Origin: JAWKTM01 sp041399085
GTDB lineage: Bacteria > Planctomycetota > Planctomycetia > Pirellulales > Pirellulaceae
NCBI GenBank assembly: GCA_041399085.1
Contig: JAWKTM010000031.1
Coordinates: 17,966 to 81,965 of the forward strand
Length of the DNA stretch: 64,000 nt
Direction of reading: 5' to 3'
Position numbers and translations under genes: made by a program. The notes below the pieces were generated by a model. It saw only the letters and a program-made list of their open reading frames with translations. It ran no database searches and had not been told where the DNA came from. Below are positions 35,967-44,500 of the stretch, piece after piece; position 1 is the stretch's first letter, and every line of letters begins with the position of its first letter.

Positions 35967-37849
35967 ATGAAACACCTTCGATTCTCGGCCATCTTGTTCG
36001 TTGTGTTCGCTTCGGCTTGTGGGCGGACATCGAATACGGAGCAAGAGGTAGGTTGGTAGCTCCTAAGTCGTCTCAATCCGAACCAACCATGGCTCCCGGT
36101 CAATCGACGACGAGTGCCGTTGGGCACGTCGAGAACGCTCCGCATGATGTCGATAAACGCGGCAGCGATTTATCGGGACCCATACCCCAATTCACGGCAG
36201 TGGCACGGGAGTGGGGCATCGATTTTCAGCGTTTCGACGACATTAACGGCAAGCATCGTTTGATGGAGGCGAACGGAGGAGGCGTTGCGGTCATCGACTA
36301 CGACGGGGACGGTTGGCAGGACATCTTTTTCACCAACGGACGCCGTCTGCCGCGCTCAGTCGCCGACGACGAACACACAAGCCAGCTTTACCGTCGGCGT
36401 GGCCCCGAGGACTACTATTCGGTGACCGTGGCGTCGAACTTGCGGTTTGTGGCCTATTCTTATGGATGTGCCGTAGCCGATTATGACAATGATGGTTTCG
36501 ACGACTTATATGTGACTGCATATGGAGCGAATCGTTTTTTCCACAATCAGGGCGACGGAACATTCGTGGATATTACCGATGAAACCGGAACCGCCGTGCC
36601 CGTGTGGAGTTCGAGTGCCGCGTTTGCTGATTTGAACCGTGATGGCGCGCTCGACTTGTATGTTGTAAACTATGTACAAGATGATGATGAGTCGCCGTTG
36701 GTATGCCCGGCCCCCGGCAGCCCCGATGGAGTCATGTCGTGCTCGCCAACCATGTTTCGCGCGGAGAACGACGCTTGTTTTATCGGCGACGGCAGCGGTG
36801 GTTTTCGGCCGGTTCTGGCCGAAGCGGGGTTGACGGGCGTGGACGGCAAGGGGTTGGGCGTCGTCATTTTTGACATGGATCAGGACGGCTGGCCCGATAT
36901 CTATGTGGCCAATGATGGCATGCCAAACTTTCTGTATCGGAACCGTACGGGAGAGTTGTCCGAAACGGCGCGAAAAGCCATTCCACGATTTGAAGAACAA
37001 GCGATGTTGCTGGGGGCGGCCGTCAACTCGGAAGGTGTTGCCGAGGCAAGTATGGGCATCGGACACGGCGACGTGAACGGCGACGGCTGGATCGACTTGC
37101 ATCTGTCCCACTTCGAGGCCGAATCAAACACGCTGTATTTGAACCAGCAAGGACGTGGTTTTGTCGACGGTACGCGAGCTTGGCGGCTGATCGCGCCAAC
37201 TCGCCCACGTTTGGGATTCGGCAATGAACTGATCGACTGGGACAACGACGGTTGGTTGGATCTATTTGTCGCGAATGGCCACATCGACGACCTATCTTGG
37301 GGACCAGGCCATTCGCCCTACCGCATGCGTCCTCAAGCATTTCGCAATGAGCATGGTACGGCGTTCACCGATGTCTCGTCGGCTGCCGGCACATATTTCC
37401 AAGAAGAGTTGCTTGGACGAGGTGTCGCCAGCTCCGATTTGGATCGCGACGGCGACATCGACTTAATCGTTGCCCATCAACTCGCCAACTCGGAGATATT
37501 ACGAAACGACACGAAATTGCAAGGCAATTCGATAACGCTACGGTTGATTGGAGTGTCTCCGTCGAACCGGACCGCGTTGCATACGCGCGTGGAGGTGACA
37601 CTAAGTGGAGTGGGCAGCCAAACATCCGACCGTTCTAGGAAGCTTATTCGTGAGTTGGCATCTGGCGGTAGCTATCAATCGTCCAGCGACCATTCCATCC
37701 AATTTGGGATCGGACAAGCGACTAGGGTTTCGCTGATGAGGGTCAGTTGGCCATCGGGCGCCACCGAGGATTTTCAGGATATCGCTGCCGGCGGATACAG
37801 CGTGATCGAGGGCCAGGGGCGGCTCGTTGCCGGCGTTAGCGTCCAGTAG
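35967..37849 (+). CDS. CRTAC1-like FG-GAP/ASPIC-UnbV lipoprotein, frameshifted near the start
   Basis: ATG 35967 opens MKHLRFSAILFVVFASACGR, a lipoprotein signal with lipobox ASAC, but this frame stops at 36058. The main frame is open from 36017 and carries the rest, so a one-base slip at about 36040-36058 (EQEVG to LVAPKSSQSE) joins signal and body. Body: IDYDGDGWQDIFFTNGRRLP, VADYDNDGFDDLYVTAYGAN, ADLNRDGALDLYVVNYV, FDMDQDGWPDIYVANDG and IDWDNDGWLDLFVANGH, i.e. FG-GAP calcium repeats of a beta-propeller. An ASPIC/UnbV C-terminal domain follows (WPSGATEDFQDIAAGGY). If the slip is real the product lacks its anchor. It is probably surface-attached; the function is unknown. Confidence 0.82.
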
Positions 37850-37934
37850 GACGCGGGCTAGACGGACTTTCGCCGATTCGCAGCGACTTCCGGGGAAACG
37901 GGTGCGATATAGTGATGTGCCGCACATTGCAACA

Positions 37935-37971
37935 CAAAAAAAAGAGCGAGGCTCTCGATGAGAGCCTCGCT
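37935..37971 (-). terminator. intrinsic terminator for the DUF1559 gene
   Basis: A perfect 12-bp stem, AGCGAGGCTCTC (37945-37956) with GAGAGCCTCGCT (37960-37971), encloses the loop gat. Read on the minus strand, the stem is followed at once by nine T residues (A-run 37935-37943 on the plus strand). Orientation and distance fit transcription coming from the DUF1559 gene. The CRTAC1 gene converges from the other side and lacks the T-run on its own strand. Confidence 0.85.
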
Positions 37972-38007
37972 TGAAGTTTCGATTGAGCAATAAACGACTT
38001 GGTCTCG

Positions 38008-38190
38008 CTACGGAGGCGGCAACTCAACATCGTCCGTCATCTCGTCAATCGGCGCGTCCGGCGAATCTTCCGTTGGAAGCGGTGGCGCCTTTTCACACGC
38101 AGCACTCAGATACTTATCAACGCAACTATTGCCAAGTTGCGAAACTGTTTCGCCATGCGGATCATCATAATCACGACCTTTCGTTCGCGC
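38008..38190 (-). other. in-frame open segment after the DUF1559 stop
   Basis: Directly after the TAG at 38191 the same frame stays open for 60 codons. It reads like protein: GRDYDDPHGETVSQLGNSC, then VDKYLSAACEKAPPLPTEDS, ending in an acidic Pro-rich tail before TAG at 38008. No ATG or GTG lies near its beginning. The terminator hairpin sits 36 bp beyond the second stop. It could be a C-terminal extension lost through one changed codon, or a decayed small gene. Confidence 0.35.
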
Positions 38191-38745
38191 CTAATTTGCG
38201 GTATCGGGTTGCCTGCTAGCGATTCGCGTCAGAACCGCGTAGGTGCTCTTATCAGTGGTTTCCGATAGAAACTTGACGCTACCGTCGCCGAACGCGTACT
38301 GAGCGCCGCCTGGGTGCATGCTCGCGGTAACATTGACGTGAATTCGATCGTCGGCCGTGCCGCCGCTGCTGGTCATTCCGGGAACATGAACCGGACCGTT
38401 GATGTGATACCGTGCATTGTTGATGTGATTCGCGTTGATGTTCGGATGGTTGACAGCAAACGTGTTGTGTCGACGATATCCCGCCCAAAGGTTTTCATAG
38501 GCGGTGTGCGAACGATTGGTAATCACTGTCTCACAGAGGATAATAACGTTGCTGGTTCCGTCGATAAAGTCGCGAAACTTTGCGGCGCCATTATGCCCAA
38601 ACGCTCCACGATAGGGCACGCCCGTTCTGCCATCGGCCAGATTCGATGCACTGGCGGCCATAGGTTTGCCAATTCGCACAACCGTCCACCCAGCCGTTGC
38701 CATGACCGCCGGCACACAAGAGATAATTCGTATGCCGCTGGCCAT
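38191..38745 (-). CDS. DUF1559 protein, 3' part of the frameshifted gene
   Basis: The family-like sequence starts near ADGRTGVPYRGAFGHNGAAK and continues FRDFIDGTSNVIILCE, NTFAVNHPNI, SMHPGGAQYAFGDGSVKFLS and ETTDKSTYAVLTRIASRQ. These are the usual C-terminal motifs of DUF1559 proteins (HPGGxxxxFxDGSVxFx). There is no independent start: the ATG at 38745 lies in frame-shadow sequence overlapping the 5' part. The slip lies between about 38650 and 38700. Joined to the 5' part the protein has about 360 residues, normal for the family. Confidence 0.8.
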   Translation of the reverse strand: MASGIRIISCVPAVMATAGWTVVRIGKPMAASASNLADGRTGVPYRGAFGHNGAAKFRDFIDGTSNVIILCETVITNRSHTAYENLWAGYRRHNTFAVNHPNINANHINNARYHINGPVHVPGMTSSGGTADDRIHVNVTASMHPGGAQYAFGDGSVKFLSETTDKSTYAVLTRIASRQPDTAN

Positions 38746-39274
38746 CGGCGATATAGTTTTGCGTATCCGTTCTCAGTAAGGCACCTCGCTCATCGCCTCT
38801 ATCTGACGGACACAGGTACATCTCGATAAGTGGCGCGTTTGGCCCTGCCAGTACGTTGAAATTCGCATTGGGCCATCCGCCAGTGACAGTTCCACCGTGC
38901 CTGTTCATTCCCTGCGAAGCGATGCTGAAGTTGATTTGGTCGTGCAACGGTTGTTGCTCGATGAATGGCAAGATCAGCATGTGCCCGGTGTGATTCAGAA
39001 TATTGTTCTGGTGGGTCTGCATCGAAGAATGCTGCGTAAATCCCGCGTTGATTGTTCCCGAGGGCAGCACTTTATAGGTGTCGTGGTAGTTGTGCATCGC
39101 AATGGCGATTTGCTTGAGATTGTTGCTACACGACGAGCGGCGGGCCGCTTCCCGCGCGGCCTGGACGGCCGGCAACAACATCGCGACGAGAACGCCGATG
39201 ATTGCGATTACCACCAGCAGCTCGACGAGCGTGAACGCTGTCCTGCGTCGGGGTAGTCGGAACGTGACAGACAT
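38591..39274 (-). CDS. DUF1559 pseudopilin-like protein, 5' part of a frameshifted gene
   Basis: A strong ribosome site (AAAGGAGA, 39281-39288) lies 6 bases before ATG 39274. The N-terminus has the prepilin-type methylation motif (RRTAFTLVELLVVIAIIGVL) followed by AMLLPAVQAAREAARRSSC and SNNLKQIAIAMHNYHDTY, the DUF1559/SBP_bac_10 hallmark of planctomycetes. Family sequence continues to YLLCAGGHGNGW and then gives way to an unrelated ending (SGRWQNGRALSWSVWA). The correct continuation is in the neighbouring frame (38191-38745). The protein would be processed by a prepilin peptidase and exported through a type II secretion or pilus-like system. A strong terminator lies downstream. Confidence 0.88.
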   Translation of the reverse strand: MSVTFRLPRRRTAFTLVELLVVIAIIGVLVAMLLPAVQAAREAARRSSCSNNLKQIAIAMHNYHDTYKVLPSGTINAGFTQHSSMQTHQNNILNHTGHMLILPFIEQQPLHDQINFSIASQGMNRHGGTVTGGWPNANFNVLAGPNAPLIEMYLCPSDRGDERGALLRTDTQNYIADGQRHTNYLLCAGGHGNGWVDGCANWQTYGRQCIESGRWQNGRALSWSVWA

Positions 39275-39484
39275 AATCCATCTCCTTTCAACGAACGATA
39301 AAGAAGTGACGAGACTCGTCTTCGGCGGCTGTGTTTACGAGAAGTCGTAATTAAATCAGCAGAAGCGCTCGTCGCTGCCAAAGACGCGTGCCGTTATCGT
39401 ACATCAATTGGAAACAAAAAAGCAATACAGTGAATAAAAAAGTGTTTCAGGAAATGGGAAAACACAAGAAAGAAACGCAAAAGA

Positions 39485-40522
39485 TCAATGCATCTGCTTC
39501 GGATTGCGATACAGAACCGCTGCCAACTGCTCGGGGCCGGCGGGTTCGTCGGCGGGGCGGTGGTGGTGCCAGGCGGGGTCGGTCGGGATCAGGCAGGGGC
39601 TGTGCGGCCACGGGTCGAGAGGGGCGTAGCCGAGGGCGGCGGCGAGTTTCGAAGAGTTCATCGTGACGTTTCCCGCGCGAGGCGGGATTGGGCCGGCTGC
39701 GTGGCGCGGGCAACCCATCAGGTGCCGAGGATCATAGCCGCCGACGCGATTGATGATCTGGGCGATTTCGTAGAGGCTTAAGCGAATTGGTCCGCCGGCG
39801 TGAAAGAGGCCGCGGAGCCGGTTTTTGAGCAAAGCGGCGTAGAGTCGATTGAGGCAATCCGTGTAGGCCGGCGTGCGCACCTCGTCGAAATAGAGCGTGG
39901 CGGGTTTGTTCTTTTTGAAACGCGATTGAATCCAGTCGATCGCTCCGGCGTGTCCGTTGAAGCTGATTCCCATCGGCAGCGAGATCCGCAGAATGCAGGA
40001 CTCCGGTAAATCCGTGAGCAGCATTTGCTCGCCCAAAACCATCGTCTTGCCGTAGACAGTCACCGGGTCGGTCGGATCCTCTTCGAGATAGTCGCCTCCC
40101 TTGTCGCCAGAAAACACTAAGTCGATCGACAGGTGAATCAGTCGCGTGTCGCGGCCGGCGAGTTGTTCGATCAGGTTTTTCACGCCCAGCACATTCACGC
40201 GCCAGGCCAGCAGCGGATCGAGTTCGCAAGCCCGCAGGGCGCACGATCCCTCGCTGTTCAAGACGGATCGGAACTGGTACCGGTCGAACAATCGGGCCAA
40301 GCCATCGTGGTCGTGCGTGTCGCAAGCCACGATATCGTCGCCGCGGAGGGGCCAATTGTCGACTCGCCGCAAGCCAATCACCTGCCCCGGAAAACGCTGG
40401 CGAAAATAATGAAACGCGTTGTAGCCCGGCACTCCCGCCACGCCCGTAATCAGCAGCGGCAGAGGGATGTCGTCGACCGAATCAGGCGGGTTCACTGGCT
40501 CGCTACCGACTGGCGGATGCAT
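39485..40522 (-). CDS. RmlD-like/extended SDR sugar-nucleotide reductase
   Basis: 345 residues. The Rossmann motif GVAGVPGYNAFHYF (G-x2-G-x2-G type) near residue 33 is followed by the strand VIGLRRVDNWP. The active-site Tyr-Lys appears in VTVYGKTMVLGEQM, preceded by LIHLSIDLVFSGDKGGDY, as in dTDP-4-dehydrorhamnose reductases. TPAYTDCLNRLYAALLKN and RGLFHAGGPIRLSLYEIAQ are typical substrate-domain segments. It likely reduces an NDP-sugar or related keto group with NAD(P)H. No rhamnose-pathway neighbours are present, so the substrate is unknown. The last 40 residues are Pro/His-rich and unconserved. Confidence 0.8.
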   Translation of the reverse strand: MHPPVGSEPVNPPDSVDDIPLPLLITGVAGVPGYNAFHYFRQRFPGQVIGLRRVDNWPLRGDDIVACDTHDHDGLARLFDRYQFRSVLNSEGSCALRACELDPLLAWRVNVLGVKNLIEQLAGRDTRLIHLSIDLVFSGDKGGDYLEEDPTDPVTVYGKTMVLGEQMLLTDLPESCILRISLPMGISFNGHAGAIDWIQSRFKKNKPATLYFDEVRTPAYTDCLNRLYAALLKNRLRGLFHAGGPIRLSLYEIAQIINRVGGYDPRHLMGCPRHAAGPIPPRAGNVTMNSSKLAAALGYAPLDPWPHSPCLIPTDPAWHHHRPADEPAGPEQLAAVLYRNPKQMH

Positions 40523-40620
40523 GACGGTCCTGGCTCGCCCAGCGAGGTGTAACGTTCAAAGTGGCGGCGATCGTCGAGGACCATTCGCTGAATCCAAAGC
40601 TGACATGGTAAGGAATGTTC

Positions 40621-41010
40621 CTACTTGGGCCGGCGGAACAGGGAGAGAGCCCATTGTTTTACGTTCGGTTGGGAGCTGACCGTGGGACTGGCTGCGGCGG
40701 TTCGGCCCGCGAGACTAGGAAACGCCGACTTGATCAGGTAAGTCTGCTCGATGCGCCGATCGCAACCGGTGCAAACCACCGGCGGTTTCGAGACCTTCGT
40801 ATTACAAAACGGGCAGCGAAACTCGACCACATCGCGAACGGCGGCTTCCAGGAGTCCATTAACGTCGCAGGCGGAGACCCATTGCGAATCGTCCTTGCGG
40901 ACGGGCGTATCGTGCCCGAGCTTGCCGGAGCGAATATCCCGGAGCAGCTCGGAGCTTGTCAGAGGGCCGACAACCTGTCCCAGCGTTTGATAAAACCATT
41001 CGGTGGCCAT
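40621..41010 (-). CDS. GYF_2 domain protein with zinc ribbon
   Basis: The start at ATG 41010 (MATEWFYQTLGQVVGPLTSS) gives 129 residues and begins at the domain. GYF_2 features are WFYQTLGQVVGPLTSSELL, IRSGKLGHDTPVRKDD and SQWVSACDVNGLLE. A four-Cys zinc ribbon follows (CPFCNTKV ... VVCTGCDRRI), then a low-complexity tail ending LFRRPK. GYF domains bind Pro-rich peptides; GYF_2 domains in planctomycetes usually sit on membrane or regulatory proteins. Here no membrane helix is seen, so a cytoplasmic adaptor is the best guess. An upstream in-frame ATG (41115) adds unconserved residues. Confidence 0.75.
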   Translation of the reverse strand: MATEWFYQTLGQVVGPLTSSELLRDIRSGKLGHDTPVRKDDSQWVSACDVNGLLEAAVRDVVEFRCPFCNTKVSKPPVVCTGCDRRIEQTYLIKSAFPSLAGRTAAASPTVSSQPNVKQWALSLFRRPK

Positions 41011-41512
41011 TGTCTCTGTTCCGGTGTTTACCAACGGCGACGAAGCCCACCTAGTTTGGCGTGCTTCGATTCGTTTGCCAAGTGTCCGGCGGAGGTGTTG
41101 AAAGAACACCGTCAACTAGTCGCCGAGGGAACTTTTGGTTCGATTCCGGCTCTAAGGTGTCGAGTTCTCTTCTCGGACGCGATGTCAAACGACGGCTGGA
41201 TTCGGTTTGGCGGTAAGGAGCTTTTTCGCGTGACGGTTTGCCGGCTAAATCGTCCTGGAGACGGTAGCGCGTCGATGCGCCACGGGTCGAACGGATTGTG
41301 TCTATCGCATGACCTTTTTCGGTCTTAACGAGCTGCGCAGAAACAACACATGTAGTTTCCACGGGACACCGATAACCTAGGAAAACTGGATCGTTATTGA
41401 CCGAAGCCGTAGAAGTTATTGCCTGCCTGTCTATCTTGAAACAAACCTCATCTTCTCAAGACATTTCAGCCATCAAGGCGGCAATCACACGCATTGGAAT
41501 AGCAGAAGAACC
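41011..41512. other. divergent intergenic region, no gene recognised
   Basis: About 500 bp between the GYF_2 gene (minus) and the giant LEPR gene (plus). Open frames here have random composition and no ribosome sites. Promoters for both flanking genes should lie here, but no convincing -35/-10 pair was found. Confidence 0.5.
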
Positions 41513-44500
41513 ATGAGCATGAACAAGTCGATTCTGGGACGCCGAACCGCACGACAACGGGACCATCGCCGGAAGTTGTTACGTGAACGCAGCCTCGGCG
41601 GGCATCTGCGATTCGAGCCGCTGGAAGGCCGTCTCATGATGGCCGCTGACTTGGGTTTTAGCAGCAACGACCAGTCGCTGTTGGATTACCAGCAAGCGAC
41701 TCAGTCCGCTTCGCAGCAATCCGCTCTGGCGGCCGAAGGCGAAGCGCTGGTCGCCGAGGGCGAGGACGCGCCGGACTTGGTGGCGTTCGCCAAGGCGTTG
41801 GCCGCCGCGAACGTGAAGTTCTACGGTGCTTTCTGGTGCCCGCATTGCCGCGATCAGAAGGCCCTGTTCGAGGACGGCAAGAACTACCTTCCTTATATCG
41901 AGGTTTCAAATCCCGATCGGACGCTGAACCAAACGGGTATCGACAACAACATCAGCACGTTTCCGACCTGGGAATTTCCCGGCGGACAGCGCGTGACCGG
42001 CACGCAGACGCTGGAAACGCTTTCGCAGCTTAGCGGCGTGGCCATCCCGACCAGCAGCAATCCATCGTTTGTGACAATTCCCGACACGACCGTGGCCATC
42101 GGTTCGCCGATGCATATCGTCGTCGACGCTTATGATCCGAACGGCAATCCGCTGACGATCACCGCCACGAGCTCGAACCCCAGCGTGGTCAGCGCCACGG
42201 TTTCGCAAAGCAATCCCAGTCTGAAGGTCGACGTCCACAACTTTGGCGAGATGGTCTTCCAATTGTTCGAGGACAAGGCGCCACGCGCCGTGGGGCGAGT
42301 CGAGGACTTGGTCAGTTCCGGTTTCTATGACGCCGCGAACAACGACCCGGACATTGGCTTCCATCGCGTGATTAACAACTTCGTCATCCAGTTCGGCGAT
42401 CCGACGGGAACAGGTGGCGGCGGTTCGTCGCTGGGCGATTTCGACGACCAATACAATACCGACCTGCAACACAACCGCACGGGCGTGCTTTCTTACGCCA
42501 AGAGCTCGGACGACACGAACGATTCCCAGATGTTCGTGACCGAAGGAGCCCAACGCTCGCTCGACTTCAACCATTCGATCGTCGGCCAGTTGATGGAAGG
42601 CGAAGCGGTTCGACAGGCGATCAGCAATGTGACAACTGACGCGAACGACAAGCCGACGACGGCGGTCGTGATCGACTCGATGTCGATTTTTGATGACCAA
42701 GAGAACGGTTTGGTGCTGTTGAAAGCCACGGGCGGAACGGGTACGGCCGATGTCACCGTGACCGTAACCGACTCGGAAGGCAACAGCGTTTCGCAAGTGG
42801 TCAAAGTAACGGTAGTGGCCGACACGTCGAACAGCGCGCCGTTCTTGGCCGATATCTCGACGCTGTCCACGCCGGTGAACACGCCGATCACGTTCAACTT
42901 GCAATCCACGGATGTGGAAGGCGACGCGGTGTTTTACGACGCGGCCAAGAGCGGCAATGTCGACTACACGTTTGACATCAACAACGACACGGGCGCGGTC
43001 ACCGTGACTCCGCCGACGGGCTTCACCGGCGCGATGCAAGTATTGGTCGGCGTGCGCGGCGCGACGGCCGCCGACACGGTCGATCAATTCGATACTCAAT
43101 TGGTCACCATTAATGTGACCAGCGGCGCTCCGACCGGCATCGACTTGCTGGCCAACTCGGATACCGGTATCTCAAATTCGGATAACATCACGAACGCTTC
43201 GACGCTGCAATTCCAGGTGACCGGTGTGCAAAGCGGCGCCTTGGTAAAGATCAAAGCGGGCGGCACCGTGATCGGCCAAGCCACGGCGTCAAGCAGCACC
43301 GTGACGATTCCCACAACGAATTTGGCAGCGCTCGGAGATGGCACTCATACCATTACCGCCACGCAAACTGTCAGCAATGTTGAGAGCGCCGCTTCGCCCA
43401 GCATTTCCGTGACATTGGACACAACGGTTCCCAGCGCTTTCACGTCGACCGCGCCCACGCAAGTGAACGCTGGACAGAACTTGAATTACAACGTGCAACA
43501 TTCCGAGGAAGGCACGAACGGCTTCCGGTACTCGTTGACGAACACCCCGACCGGCGCGACGATCAACGAAACCACGGGTGTCGTCACATGGACTCCCACG
43601 GCAAACCAGATCGGCAATCGCACGTTCCAAGTCGTTGCGACCGACGCGGCGGGCAACACCGCGACGCAGGCGGTGAATGTGGAAGTCGTCGGCGAAGTGC
43701 TGGCTCAATTCCGCCTGGAAGCGACCGATGAGCAAGGCAATCCGATTACTGCGGTGAATGTGGGTGACGAATTCCTGCTGAATATCTATGTGGAAGACTT
43801 GCGAGGTCTTCAGGGCACTGGCCTCTTCGCGGCCTATTTGGACGTGATCGCTCAAAACGGATTGATCGAACCGGTCGATACCAGCCCCATCACGCACGCG
43901 ACGGACTACATCATTTCGGCCACGGGCACGGTGGCGAGCGCCGGCGTTATTGATGAACTCGGTGGGGCCGCGAACAGCCAAACGCCGTTCGGCCCGGAAG
44001 AGCGTTTGCTGGCCACCGTTCGCTACGTGGCGACCGCTTCGGGCACCGAAGTGATCGACGGCGATCCGGCGGACAGCTTCCCGGCCAGCGACACGTTGTT
44101 CTACGGCGGCACTTCGCCCGTTCCCACGTCGCAAATTTCCTACGGCAGCGAGTCGATTCAGATTCTGTTGGGCTTCGGCGCGAACGACGACGTGTTCAAC
44201 TTCGACGAAGACACCAGCAACAACACGCTGGACGTTCTGGCCAACGATCGCACCGAAAGCGGCGCGGCGCTGACCGTGACGGCGGTCGGCAGCACATCGA
44301 ACGGCGGAACGGTCACGATTGCCAGCGACGGCAAGAGCCTGCGTTATACGCCGGCCGCGAACTACAACGGCGAAGAGTTCTTCACCTACACGGTAAGCGA
44401 CGGTGGCAACACGACGGACACTGCCACGGTGATCGTGCAAGTGCAGCCGGTGAACGATCCGCCAACCGCGGTGAACGATACCTTCACGGCCCAGCAAGGC

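Noticed and set aside
41051..41362. Minus-strand 103-residue frame in the 41-kb gap
   Set aside because: No ribosome site, biased composition and no recognisable domain.
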